DNA from: Aurelia coerulea
Lineage: Eukaryota > Cnidaria > Scyphozoa > Semaeostomeae > Ulmaridae
Direction of reading: 5' to 3'
Assembly: GCA_039566865.1 (NCBI GenBank)
Contig: CM076954.1
Span: 9,184,001 to 9,248,000 of the forward strand
DNA length: 64,000 nt
Numbering within the stretch: the stretch's first letter is position 1; each line of letters opens with the position of its first letter. A program made the translations under genes and the position numbers. Below, in pieces: positions 22,590 to 33,773 of the stretch. A model generated the notes under the pieces. That model saw only the letters and a list, made by a program, of their open reading frames with translations, did not search any database and was not told the DNA's origin.

Positions 22590-24560
22590 TTGCCTGACAA
22601 AGCCAACCCCAGCCGTAATCCAACTTGGAAACCGTGGACCAAAGATGGGTTTCCACTTTGGATATCATACAACACAATGCTTAGGTTTCCCTTTGGATAT
22701 TTAACGAACCAACTCTAAACGGTGAACTGAGGATGGGCTTACCCTAGGAAACTGTGAACTAAAGATGGGTTTCCCCTTGGATACCTAGGAACACAACTCA
22801 ATACCATGATCCAAGGATAGGTTTCCCCTTGGATATCTAACGAACCAACTCTAAACTGTGAACTAATGATGGGCTTACCCCAGGAAACGGTGAACCAAAG
22901 ATGGGTTTCCCGATGGATACCTAGGAACACAACTCTAAACCGTAATCCAAGGATATGTTTCCCCTTTGGATATCTAAAAAAAAACCTCTAATCATTTCAT
23001 TTATTCACATCTATTTTTATGTTCATTTTTATTTCCTCTAAACCGTAGTCCAAGGATAGGTTTCCCCTTGTATATCTAACAATGCAACTCTTTTCATTTC
23101 ATTATCCCTTCATGTCACATCTATTTTCATGATCATTTTCATCTAACTGAGATCCAAGGATAGGTTTCCCCTTGGATATCACAACACAACTCTTTTCAAT
23201 TTCATTTTTTTGTCTATTTCGCATTTATTTTCATGACCATTTTCATCAAGACCGCGATCCAAGGATAGGTTTCCCCTTGGATATCTAACAATGCAACTCT
23301 TTTCATTTCATTTTCCGTTCATTTCACATCTATTTTCATGATCATTTTCATCTCAACTGTGAACCAAGGATAGGTTTCCCCTTGGATATCACAACACAAC
23401 TCTTTCCAATTTCATTTTTTTGTCTATTTCGCATTTATTTTCATGACCATTTTCATCTAGACTGCGATCCAAGGATAGGTTTCCCCTTGGATATCTAACA
23501 ATGCAACTCTTTACATTTCATTTTCCGTTGATATCACATCTATTTTCATGATCATTTTCATCTCAACTGTGACCCAAGGATAGGTTTCCCCTTGGATATC
23601 ACAAGACAACTCTATTCAATTTCATTTTTTGTTTATTTCGCATTTATTCTATGACCATTTACATCTCAACCGTGATCCACGGATAGGACTCCCCTTGGAT
23701 ATCACAACACAACTCTTTTCAATTTCACTTTTCTTTTATTTCGCATTTATTTTCATGACCATTTTCATCTAGACCGCGATCCAAGGATAGGCTTCCCCTT
23801 GGATATCTAACAATGCAAATCTTTTCATTTCATTGTCCGTTCATTTCACATCTATTTTCATGATCGTTTTCATCTCAACTGTGAACCAAGGATAGGTTTC
23901 CCCTTGGATATCACAAGACAACTCTATTCAATTTCATTTTTTGTTTATTTCGCATTTATTCTATGACCATTTACATCTCAACCGTGATCCAAGGATAGGT
24001 TTCCCCTTGGATATCTAAACACAACTCTTTACAATTTCATTTTTTGTTTATTTTGCATTTTTTTCATGACTATTTTCATCTAGACCGCGGTCCAAGGATA
24101 GGTTTCCCCTTGGATATCACAAGACAACTTTTTCATTTCATTTTCCATTCATTTCACATCTATTTTCATGATCATTTTCATCTCAGCCGTGATCCAAGGA
24201 TAGGTTTCCCCTTGGATATCTAAACACAACTCTTTTCAATTTCATTTTTTGTTTATTTCACTTTATTTTCATGATCATTTTTTATCTCAACCGTGAACCA
24301 AGGATAAGTTTCCCCTTGGATATCACAATACAACTCTTTTCAATATCATTTTTAGTATATTTCGCCTTTATTTTCATGCCCAATTTCAGCTCAACCGAGA
24401 TCCAAGGATAGGTTTCCCCTTGGATATCTAAACACAACTCTTTTCAATTCCATTTTTAGTATATTTTGCATTTATTTTCATGACCATTTTTATCTCAACC
24501 GAGATCCAAGGATAGGTTTCCCCTTGGAAATCTCACAACAGAACTCTTTTCATTTTATTT
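22590..24560. repeat. Hairpin-containing minisatellite, period about 104 bp
   Basis: The core TCCAAGGATAGGTTTCCCCT recurs at 22811, 22947 and 23050 and then every 102-105 bp through 24506, about 17 times. More diverged relatives begin near 22590. Each core is followed by TGGATATC, so TCCAAGG pairs with CCTTGGA. Every unit therefore carries a potential hairpin separated by an AT-rich spacer with CATTTTCATC words. No ORF spans the array. Confidence 0.9.
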
Positions 24561-26871
24561 TTCATTTTCATTCATTGACCATTTGTTTTCATGCTCATTA
24601 TCATTTATTCATTTGCTCTAAACCGTGATCCAGAAAGGTTTTCCCTTGGTGGGATATGTAATGAAACAACTCGAAACCAGGGACCATGGACCATGGAGGG
24701 TTTCCCCTTGGATAAATAATACCGACGGTGACAACTGCCCCACACATAAGAAGTTGCGTATGTTCCATTGGCATGCTGTGCTGACAATGAACCAAACTAC
24801 CAGTAATTAGCACCTGCTGTCTGTATTTCCTTCTTTCCTTCTTTCTGCTTGATAAATAGATCTAATGTTTGGATGTTCTAACTTGCTTTCAGCTCCATTA
24901 AATGACAGTGATTCACAAAATTTGTATCTTGTTTTCCCAATTTGATAATGAAATGCAGACTGACAGCAAAGACAACACACTGCCATGCAATCCAATTCCC
25001 CTGTGTATGATGGTTTGCAGCTTCAGTTGAAAGTATCTATGGTCTGCAATACCACTCCTTGTTTCCTGGGGTGAAGCTAAAGGATTTGTTGGCTTGTGAT
25101 TGAGCTTCAAATTGCGAGCTTCAACTTGGGGAAACTTTACTCGTGCAACTGACCTTTTCTGCCACGCATACATACTAGCAGAATTCTCAAATCAAACTTT
25201 GGGATTTAATTCAGCCTCACTTTCTTCTTGTACCTTTGGAACATTGCTGAGAAACAGCTCGTAGATACACTCACTAAATAGTCTGCTACGACGCAATTAC
25301 GAAGACACGATTGCTTCCCTTCTCCGTTCTTTTCTTAGGCCATATCCGCCGATCGCTTCGCCTTTGAATATTCGTATTGTTCCCGTAATGTTAACATTAG
25401 TTTATCATATTCGAGTACATGCGCTCTTCAAGTTCATAGTTCTTGCCATGGCCTTTCTTCGGTAGACAAACTTTATCAAGTGGAAATAAGATGAGATGAA
25501 ACGGCTGGACAATTGCTCAACTTGGATCAAACCTTGTAACCTGAAATTTGGCTTCTGTACGGAAGACTTCCTGTGAGGGAGAGCACGCCTTGTGACAGGA
25601 TGGAGGCATGGGCATGAGGGGGCCTGGAAAATCATAATGTCCGCCTTGGCGTTAACATCCCTTTACTAACGTAAAGGGGTGTATTAAATCACTCTTTTTG
25701 CAATAATAACCAGCGGATACATTAACGAATAACTTCACCATAAATCCAATTTCTTTCCACCATTTTATCATCGATAATTTCGATAAAATGTGACAAGACT
25801 TTACAGCCTCTGCATCAAACCGTCCAACTACCGTCGATTCAAAGTTTTCTTGCTGCAAACACCAGGAAAGCTTGCATAAAACAAAAGGTTGTGCAAGGCT
25901 CAGGTCTCCCATATGACACAGCAAATTGTTACCTTTAATAATAGATTGTACACCTTTGAGAATAGATTGCAGGGGAAATTTCTTTACACAAATTATGTAC
26001 TTTTCCGATGTGACAAAGAAATTTGTGATCTTTGAGAAATGTTCTATTTTCTCTTTATTTTGCAACGATAGAATGCCTTTAGGAGTGTGCAATCTATTCT
26101 CAAAGGTATCATTTTGCTGTGTCATATGGAAGACCTAAGTCTTGCAAAACTTTTTGTTTTATGCAAGTCTTGCAAGACTTCCAAGGTGTTTGCACCAAGG
26201 AAATTTTGAATCGACGGTAGTTGGACGGTTTGCTGCAGAGGCTGTAAAGTCTTGTCACATTTTATCGAAATTATCGATAATAAAATGGTGGAAAGAAATT
26301 GGATTTATGGTGAAGTTACTTGTTAATGTATCCGCTGGTTATTATTGCGAAAAAGAGTGATTTATTGCCGATTACTGGGATTCTGCTGCGGGTGAAGGTA
26401 GGCCCATTAGCTTTCTTCGCAGCAAATAGCTTTAATTCGTCTAGGATTTTCGCAAATCACAAAAACAAATATTTTCATGTTATTTCTGGACATAATTCAC
26501 GTAACATATGAAATTTTGAACGCTATATCTTATTTGTAGCGTTCCTGAAGAATTATTGAACATAGGCCAATTTTCGAAGGAAGAAAATTCGATGTAACGC
26601 CGATCCCTGATAAGATTTTAACCAAATGCAGAAAAACAAATGTGGAGTGGGGCCTCTCGAATCGATTCGTGGTAAAACCAGCTCTGTATCTTTATTACTC
26701 GAATATCAATTTTTAATTTCGTGAAAGTACTCGAAAATTTATTTCGAAAGCCTTATTTTCAGTCATGTGATCGGAATGCGACGATATCATTGGCTTATAA
26801 GCGTGAAATTGGAAGATTTGCGGGTTTCCCTGTGCCCTATTGAAAGATTTGATTCATATGCTATTCACGCC

Positions 26872-27423
26872 TACTATCTAACAAAATATAAAGAAATTTA
26901 AATGAAATATGATGATATAAAATAATTAGCTACCAATATATGTAGAGAGTTTTACAATGTTCAAAAACGTTTCCAATGTTTTTTCCGTGACATTTAATGA
27001 CATTCTTTCACATCGGTTTTGCAGCTTTTCTGCGTTACAATGCATCTATGGGTCTCTGCTTTCAGCTGTAGCCTATGTTTGATATTTGAAAGCGGACTGA
27101 ATTTTGAACTGATTTGTAAGATTCTGCTCTGTAAAATGTTTTCAAAATCTTGGGGATATGGTTATCTTCCCATGTGCCTGTTCATTTTAACGTTATTTTT
27201 CAATATTTAATCAAACATCCAACAATTTGTTTTGGGACACCCTGTAGATGTTCAGTCAAGTTTATCTGTGATATCTGATTTTATGGACATTGGTGCAAGT
27301 GAGCCAAGTCTGTTTTGATCATTGGTAGAGCGCAGCAGGTTGCTCTTTGTAAGTTATAGGTTACTGGACGATCTTCAGCAGAGCCGGCGGGATTTTTTGC
27401 AATTTTTTTTGTTTTAAGTTTAT
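26872..27423. other. No gene recognised
   Basis: AT-rich spacer. TTTTGGGACACCC (27229-27241) is a lone inverted mariner-like end. A tRNA-like GGTAGAGCGC at 27324 lacks a proper B box and was not annotated as a tRNA. Confidence 0.4.
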
Positions 27424-27725
27424 TGGAGCTAGAAGCGAGTTTCTCAACATGTTCGTTTTCGAAAACACTCAAACAACCAAAAAACGTTAATAAATTTTTC
27501 TAAAGAAATCGACATGAATGGACAAAGAGAAGAACTTTTCGTGGTGATTTCGGATTTAGAAATCGATTAGTTAATCGATAAAATTAATCGATTTCTAAAT
27601 CCCAAATCATCACGAACAAGTTCTTTTCCTCTCATGTCGATTCTTTAGAAAACCTGATCGACGTTTTTTTATCGTTTTCAGTGTTTTCGAGAACGAAAAT
27701 TGTAAGAAACTCGCGTCTAGCTCTA
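27424..27725. mobile_element. Foldback MITE, about 300 bp
   Basis: Two arms of roughly 145 bp (outer GAGCTAGAAGCGAG, inner AAATCGATT) are complementary around a very short centre near 27575. Divergence between the arms is moderate. A target duplication was not identified. Confidence 0.75.
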
Positions 27726-28124
27726 AAAAATGAAGACAAACAAATTTGCAAGATATCCTAGAATCTAATTCAAAAGTTCTTTTGGGGTACTAAAAGGCCT
27801 TTGTTGACGACAATAATCCAATTATGCATTAAAGGATTTAATCTTAATTTTTTCTACCGTTTAAGGTCATTTGATGCAGCACTTATGGTGTTTTATTCTT
27901 TTTGTTCTTTATATTCCATTAAAAAGATATAATGCATATATAAGCTACACTACTTCAAAATTGCTTTACAATGGGACTGGAACGATACCCCAAGGAGAAA
28001 GGGCTGTGTCTACTCCGAGGTCATTACGTATAGAGGTAAAATCTTATGAATGTCTGTCATAGATTAGATTTCGCGAGAAGATGTCCGCGATAAAAACAAT
28101 TTGAGTGTTTTCTTCTCGTTGCAG

Positions 28125-28344
28125 CAGTGACCACAGCCAGAATGATTGCAAACCACGCAGTAATGTAGATGTCAAAATGCCACTCTACTCCAAGACAAAT
28201 CAGTCATATACCGTTGGTAGTCAGTACAAACAATCAGTCTCTCACTCGCAAGGGACTTCTTGGAATTTATTTGGAGTACCCGCGAATATCTGTAATAGTC
28301 GATCGAACTCTGGTACCAATCCTGCAACTGGTCCATATCGATAA
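28125..28344 (+). CDS. Candidate terminal host exon, unknown protein
   Basis: A pyrimidine-rich tract ending TTCTCGTTGCAG precedes an open segment of 73 codons that ends in TAA. The product is polar and rich in S, N, Q and T (for example SKTNQSYTVGSQYKQSVSHS), similar in style to the segment at 11221-11448. Only one frame is open across the segment, and it requires a phase-2 upstream exon, which 11221-11448 supplies. I do not recognise the protein. A chance open frame beside an AG remains possible. Confidence 0.45.
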
Positions 28345-28512
28345 TCCCGTAACGTAACTTGAAGGATAAAAGTCGCACAAACAGAAGACGCGTCGAGCTT
28401 CAGAAATATTTTACTAAAGGAGTTAGCTTCAAGTGTATACTTTATTTTGAATTGTTCCCCTGTAAGGATGGAAGGCTAGGAAAAACAATCGTTGTGTTTT
28501 TACGAAATTTAA
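28345..28512 (+). other. Possible 3' UTR of the candidate host gene
   Basis: Non-coding sequence follows the stop codon and runs to the TTAA target of the MITE at 28513. No AATAAA is present before the MITE, so any polyadenylation site would lie beyond it. Confidence 0.3.
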
Positions 28513-29375
28513 CCCTATTTTGACCGGGGGCGCGGGGCGTTTTTTCGCCCCTTAACGGATTTTTTTAAATAGCTTGCAAACCATGCCAGCTATGAAGCTG
28601 AAACTCCTTGACTTGTACTAGAATTTAATTGGTAATCAAAAAATAAAATTTTTTCAACACTTATTGTTTGACCACGCGACCACCACATGCCCATAATTGG
28701 AGAGTTACTAAATCTTGCTAAACTAAATGTTACTAAATCTAAACAATATATATATCATTCGATTCGTCTAGATGAGTACTTTCGTTTGATATATAATTTA
28801 TTTAAATTTGCTGACATCAGCAGTTTATTATTTCTATGACGTCATCAATCTTAAGACGTCATATTCCTAACTAAGTAGTAATTTTTGCATGGAAAACTCA
28901 TGGAATGACTTCAAATATCGATGAAGCTACGTGATCTCACCAATTATATGCGAAATTATTGGTTTTTAATCATAATTATTGAGCAAACAATTTTGCATTG
29001 GATCAAATTATCATTAATTGATTAATTAGTCAATTAGAAACCAAAAACGTCCGTATGACACCATATGAAACTACAAATAAATGCTATCAAGGAGACATTA
29101 GGATGGCTTTTTGCCGATTTTATCCAGCTATTTGCTAATTATGGGTACTTTTTGCAAATAGCTCAATTTTGCCAAAATTAACATTGTTTTTGGTTGCCTA
29201 GCAACCAATCACGTGACTATTGATTGATTGATGCTATCTTTAGATTCTCCTTTGTTTAATTATGACACAGTGCAAGTTTAATTGTCATAGCTGTTATACT
29301 TGCGGAAGAAATCAGGGGGGGGCAAAAACGCCCCCCCCCCTGTAGAAATGACTTTTTTACCCGGTTTAAATGGGG
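28513..29375. mobile_element. TTAA MITE, 863 bp (piggyBac-like ends)
   Basis: TTAA occurs directly outside both ends (28509-28512 and 29376-29379). The ends are CCCTATTTTGACCGGG and the complement of CCCCATTTAAACCGGG. Next to each end is a G-run/C-run hairpin with a short loop. Interior blocks (ACATGCCCATA, CTGACATCAGCA, ATGACGTCAT) are shared with the MITEs at 37602 and 59768. Starting with CCC and targeting TTAA fits piggyBac; Kolobok also uses TTAA but has different ends. Confidence 0.85.
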
Positions 29376-29379
29376 TTAA

Positions 29380-29927
29380 TATATATGAAGTGTACGTTTT
29401 TATAGGAAAAAGTCTCCAACAAGTTTTCTATCCAAGAATTGACTCAGTGAAAGCATTCCTTTTCTCCTGCAAATGCGATTGTCGTTTCTCCTTTGTTGTA
29501 GTACGAATTTCTTAGTGACCAAAATGGGCTTTCTATTTTGCAATTTTTATAGAAATTAGGATTGTTAGGTCAATTTTAATTTAACAAAATGCATTGTGCC
29601 CTTTAAAACAGAAACAACGATTGATACTATTGGCTATCGCTAATCTACCGTATGAATGTTAGTGTAAGCCCTTCCTTCCGTAATTTCACTGAATTGTGTC
29701 TTAGCTTCCGTACTTTTTGAACTTCAATTCAATGTTTCATCTCATGTTTAGTGAGTAAGGTGGGGTTTATAAGCTACGAATACAAAAACTATTTTTTCCG
29801 TAGAATCTCGTCAGAATCTTTCATGTATTGACTAACTACTGTTATATTTTAGAAAGATGTGGGCTTTTGGAAAATGTTGTTGTCCTCATTATGCGAATAC
29901 TGCACATCAGTAAAGCTTCTATTTATT
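29380..29927. other. No gene recognised
   Basis: AT-rich spacer between two MITEs, with no supported feature. Confidence 0.4.
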
Positions 29928-29936
29928 ATATCACTC

Positions 29937-30463
29937 TACCCTGGGTACCAGAGCCAAAAGTAAAGAAGGAAAATAATAAAATAGCAAAAATATAAAAAAG
30001 TAAAGAAGGAAAGAAAGTAGGTCTAACCAATCGACTAACTTTTGGAGACTGCCATGAATTTTGTACAACAAGATGCAGCATATTTCAATAGTTGCGTGAA
30101 ACTTTTGCTTTGGGGAATCATGCACCAGTGCCACAGTGTAAATAAAGCATCGAGGAACATTTGGGAATGGCCGTATATCATTTTAATAACGCATGTCCTT
30201 TGATCGATGAAAAACTCAAAACTTCGTTCCAAAGTAACATAAAATGAGTGATATTAAACGTTGTTATCTTCAGTGGGTATACTGTTGGTGTAACCATTGT
30301 GTTAAATGTCACTGTCGCATTGCAAATGAAACTAAACGACGACGAGTTGCACAGCCACCCCACCATTTGCGTCTAACGCATGGCCAGCCTCCTTTCTTCC
30401 TTCCCTCTTCCTTTTCCAAATTTTCAATTTCTTTCTTCTTTAGAGGCTCTGGTACCCAGGGTA
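29937..30463. mobile_element. MITE with 9-bp TSD, 527 bp
   Basis: Perfect 19-bp termini TACCCTGGGTACCAGAGCC and complement are flanked by the nonamer ATATCACTC at 29928-29936 and 30464-30472. The duplication length fits Mutator-like transposition. Part of the interior (about 30024-30100) recurs at 31865-31928 joined to 36003-36015, where a LINE has inserted. Confidence 0.85.
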
Positions 30464-30956
30464 ATATCACTCCCACTAATCGTGGATGTAAGAACTTCTG
30501 AAATGCTAAGAAATCTTGCTCTGTTTGAACTGATCGGAGCAGACACATGTTTGATGTTTGAACTTGATGTCAGTTTCGTACAGCTGTACTGACCCTAGTA
30601 CCTGGCAGGTCAAACTCGCAATTTGATTGACTATTCGATAACAAAGGGCCCATTGATTATTCAAAAGAAAAGAGCTCGTTGATTATTCGAAAGATTTATT
30701 GCTTGGAGGAGAATCGGTCAACTTTGGGCCGCTGCCACGGATATACGGGACAGAGAATTGAAAGCAGGATCGTTGGTATATCTTAAAAGTCATAATATGC
30801 CTCATAATGTGATGGGAGCTTGAACCCTGTCCCTTTGTGCATGCGGTAGAAATTAGCCACAATTGATCATTTTGGGACCATTCCTCTTAATAGTGCGGCA
30901 GATTTCGGCATAAAAATGATGGTTTTGTTCGTTTTGTTCGTTGTTGTGATAAAAGC

Positions 30957-31394
30957 ATAAAACTTGGTGAACATAGGCAGTTTGACACGCTAGAAAATAT
31001 TGGATATAGAGCCATTCCAAAAAATGCCCCCAAAGGCTATTTTTAGATGGGGGCACTAGAGCCCAATCCCCAAAAATGAAAAGCTTGTGTAACTAATGAA
31101 ACAAGGGACGAATGAATACATTACTTGGTAGTCTTAGCAAGTTTGACATGCTGAAAAAATGGAATAAACTGGCAATCCTAAGAATGCCCCCAATTGCTAT
31201 TTTTAGACGTGGCACTAGAGCCCAATCCCCCCAAGTGAAAAATTTGTGTAACTAATGAAACGAGTGACGGATAAATACATTACATTGTAGTCTTAGCTAG
31301 TTTGATGTGCTGAAAACATGAAATAAACTAGCAATCCTAAAAATGCCCCAATTGCTATTTTTAGGCAGGGGTATTAGAGCCCAATCCCCAAAGA
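30957..31394. repeat. Tandem repeat, period about 160 bp, nearly 3 copies
   Basis: The words ATGCCCC...GCTATTTTTAG and TAGAGCCCAATCCCC recur near 31023, 31183 and 31342, with intervening TTTGACATGCTGAAAA-type sequence. There is no coding capacity. Confidence 0.85.
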
Positions 31395-31430
31395 AGATTA
31401 ACGATGGTTAAAGATATTATTTTTTAGTCT

Positions 31431-31757
31431 ACTCATAAGCGGAAGCAGATTGATGATATCCCTTCTGCAAGGGATGCACAAACGCAACACGTTAAATGCG
31501 TCATCTACCAAGAAGCTCATATTTGGGGGAAGTGTCTCGTCAAACGCCCCGAAATCCCGTGCCCTGATAAATGGGGATAGCAGCGTGATCAGAACAATCC
31601 GCAATGTCACTTATGTACTATTCTTCTTGATGCATCGATGGCCTACCAGGAATTGATCAAATGCTCCTCCTATAAGTAAAGGTGTGGTGGACAGTGCAAA
31701 TGTGTCAATGCTGGACTTACGTGTACTGCTGTGTGCAAATGTAGTGGAGACTGCTGA
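31431..31757 (+). pseudogene. CXC-motif repeat protein fragment, two in-frame stops
   Basis: One continuous frame reads RDAQTQHVKCVIYQEAHIWG, an in-frame TAG at 31578-31580, then QELIKCS and a TAA at 31677-31679, then RCGGQCKCVNAGLTCTAVCK, ending at a TGA. This matches the C-terminal part of a protein family dispersed in many invertebrate genomes (HVKRA..QA.IW, then a cysteine-rich CXC tail), which is probably transposon-derived. The missing tryptophan or glycine at TAG and the lost cysteine near TAA show decay. The N-terminal part is absent. Confidence 0.65.
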
Positions 31758-31950
31758 GCCAATCGTAGGCCGCTCACTTTAGTTGTACAATCAAGGAAAA
31801 TATTTTACTATCTTATCAGTCACCTTTCTCTTTCAATGGATATCACGTAGGATTATTTTGTAAATGAACCAATGCGACTAACTTTTGGAGAATGCCATTC
31901 ATTTTGTATAACAAGATGCAGCATATTTTTCGTATGCGTAGGGTTTCGTA

Positions 31951-32653
31951 AAGGAATGGTCATTGCATCACTCAATGTTAACAGCCTTCCTGCGCATAAG
32001 GATGAGGTGGAAACTCTTTTGAAAGATAAGGGTATCCATATTTAACCCTCAAAGAAACAAAGATTGATGATAACTACCCTAGTGACCTCCTTCAAATTGG
32101 CGGCTTTAGATTCGTCCGGCATGATCTTAATCGAGATGGCGGAGGAGTAGGTTTCTACATAAGCAATACTATTGTTGCTGATGTACGTGATGACCTCCCC
32201 TCTTTTTCCCTAGAGGTTCGATGCATTGAGGTTAAGCCTGTAAAGCTAGATCTTTTTTGTGGTCACGTGGTACAGACCACCATCTGATCATGTTGATACT
32301 TTCGATCGATTGGACCAGTTTTTAGAGTCTTAGACGCGGAGGATAAGCAAATTCTGTTATTGGGGGACACTAACTGTAATGTTGGAACTCCCCTAGATGA
32401 TTCTGACCCTCATGGTTCAAATATTCCACCATGCACAAAGCGTATCATGGAATTTTATGATACTTTCGGTCTTCAACAACTTATTTCTGAGCCTACACGT
32501 GAGACTGCTAGTTCGTCTACAATTATAGACCACATTGCGACGAGTGATCCTCGCAACGTTGTCGAATCAGGTGTACTGCAGACTTGTATTAGTGACCACT
32601 ATGTGGTATACGTAGTTCGTAAATATTTTGGTTCGCTAAAACCACAGCATTAA
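31951..32653 (+). pseudogene. LINE EEP endonuclease, frameshifted
   Basis: The frame starts MVIASLNVNSLPAHKDEVE (endonuclease strand 1) and shifts near 32040. It then reads LTLKETKIDD and RHDLNRDGGGVGFYISNTI, breaks again near 32285, and resumes (32360-32653) with GDTNCNVGTPLDD, STIIDHIATSD and SDHYVVYVVRKYFGSL. These are the GDxN, ID and SDH signature blocks of apurinic-like LINE endonucleases. A TAA at 32651-32653 just before the inserted element replaces a sense codon. Confidence 0.8.
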
Positions 32654-32673
32654 ATGATAACAACACGACAGAT

Positions 32674-33770
32674 CATGGGCAATAATGCACCGTTGATGTG
32701 GCCTATATTATGATCAAAATTGTATTTTTACTCACTGTGTTGTTTCTCTTCCACAAGATTGCAAGTAAAGCGCTTGGTAATGTTGCTACTCATTCGTTCT
32801 TCTCTCGTCACAACAAGGAATCAAATGCCGCCAATATTCAAATACGGTTGGAGCTCCTACGCAGCGATACGTCTCATTTCAAACTTCCTTTTAAATAGTG
32901 ACTGGGTATGCAACGGAGCACAACTCGCTAAGCCAACTTTCGTCAACAGCTCGACCAATGCGGTTTACTAGAACAAAAGAATGGTGAACAAAGGGCTTTG
33001 CAAAGCCCCATTCTACCACGGGGGTTTCATAAAAGGTGCTCTTTGCAGAGATAAAATGGCGAAGAAGAATTTCTGCACCCGCCCACTGAATCAATAAATC
33101 TACATTGATCGGTTATGTGGTGAAGTTGTTTGTAAACAATTCGTTTCATATTTCTGATATAAATGTCAAAGTTTAGAAAGAGAATGGAGTCGCTATTTAA
33201 ACACCTAACTTCCGTTGTAGATTTTGTGCTGTGATTAAAAATATTTTCGATCTAATTCAGCTTGATTTAACGGATATTTGATTTGAAGGAAGCATATTTA
33301 ACATAAGATATTCGTGAGATTCTGAAGATTATTCATTACATCAAACTCTTTGCTTCATGATGGAAAGCTTTGAACATGTCTTGCTCAACTCGCCCTGGAG
33401 ATAGCGCCCTCGCATTCCTTCGCAAGGCTATTGGTTTCGGAGTTGTGACGTTTGGCATGGCAGATTCCAAACATGGTGTGCGAAATTGGTCGAGCTGTTG
33501 ACGAAAGTTGGCTTAGCGAGTTGTGCTCCGTTGCATACCCAGTCACTATTTAAAGGGAAGTTTGAAATGAGACGTATCGCTGCGTAGGAGCTCCAACCGT
33601 ATTTGAATATTGGCGGCATTTGATTCCTTGTTGTGACGAGAGAAGAACGAAGGAGTAGCAACATTACCAAGCGCTTTACTTGCAATCTTGTGGAAGAGAA
33701 ACAACACAGTGAGTAAAAATTCAATTTTGATCATAATATAGGCCACATCAACGGTGCATTATTGCCCATG
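32674..33770. mobile_element. Long-TIR DNA element, 1,097 bp, 7-bp TSD
   Basis: The ends CATGGGCAATAATGCACC and complement are flanked by GACAGAT at 32667-32673 and 33771-33777. The terminal repeats extend about 285 bp (32674-32960 against 33487-33770) and both contain the same short open frame. The core has no transposase. A 7-bp duplication with ends starting CA is unusual: P elements give 8 bp and Mutator 9, so the superfamily is unresolved. Removal with one GACAGAT rejoins the LINE frame. Confidence 0.85.
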
Positions 33771-33773
33771 GAC

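Larger units (their letters stand above)
21749..25683. mobile_element. Insertion in foldback arm, flanked by TTAA
   Basis: The intact right arm shows what the left arm should read. Relative to it, everything between TTAA at 21745-21748 and TTAA at 25684-25687 is extra. The inserted DNA starts CGCCCCGCGG. An inner inverted match, CCGCCTTGGCG followed by another TTAA, lies at 25641-25655, leaving a 28-bp hairpin-forming remnant before the final TTAA. The exact right end is therefore ambiguous. It carries a duplicated 92-bp block and the minisatellite, and no transposase was recognised. Confidence 0.6.
21248..26862. mobile_element. Foldback element with 9-bp TSD (Mutator-like), 5.6 kb
   Basis: The termini AGCATATGAGTCAAATC and the complement of AGCATATGAATCAAATC are flanked by the direct nonamer ATTCACGCC (21239-21247 and 26863-26871). 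Outer arms 21248-21744 and 26366-26862 are inverted copies. The palindrome continues in 25688-25925 and 26105-26365 around a loop at 25926-26104. The left arm is interrupted by 3.9 kb of extra DNA (21749-25683). A 9-bp duplication and long inverted arms fit Mutator-like foldbacks. No transposase is present. Confidence 0.85.

Noticed and set aside
22590..24560. CRISPR-like array (regular repeats with spacers)
   Set aside because: The units are 104 bp, the spacers are related to one another rather than unique, there are no cas genes, and the context is eukaryotic. It is a minisatellite.
11704..27241. A single 15.5 kb mariner-type element between GGGTGTCCCAAAA and its distant complement
   Set aside because: The match is only 13 bp, the spacing is far outside the family range, and there is no TA pair or transposase. 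These are more likely unrelated end fragments.
27310..27385. tRNA or tRNA-derived SINE head (GGTAGAGCGC)
   Set aside because: An A-box-like word is present, but the B box is broken and no cloverleaf can be folded by eye.
27957..28036. Middle exon (frame GTGTIPQGERAVSTPRSLRIE-like, then GAG|GTAAAA)
   Set aside because: It would end in phase 0 (or phase 1 in the other open frame), which does not fit the phase-2 entry required by the exon at 28125. The acceptor is poor.
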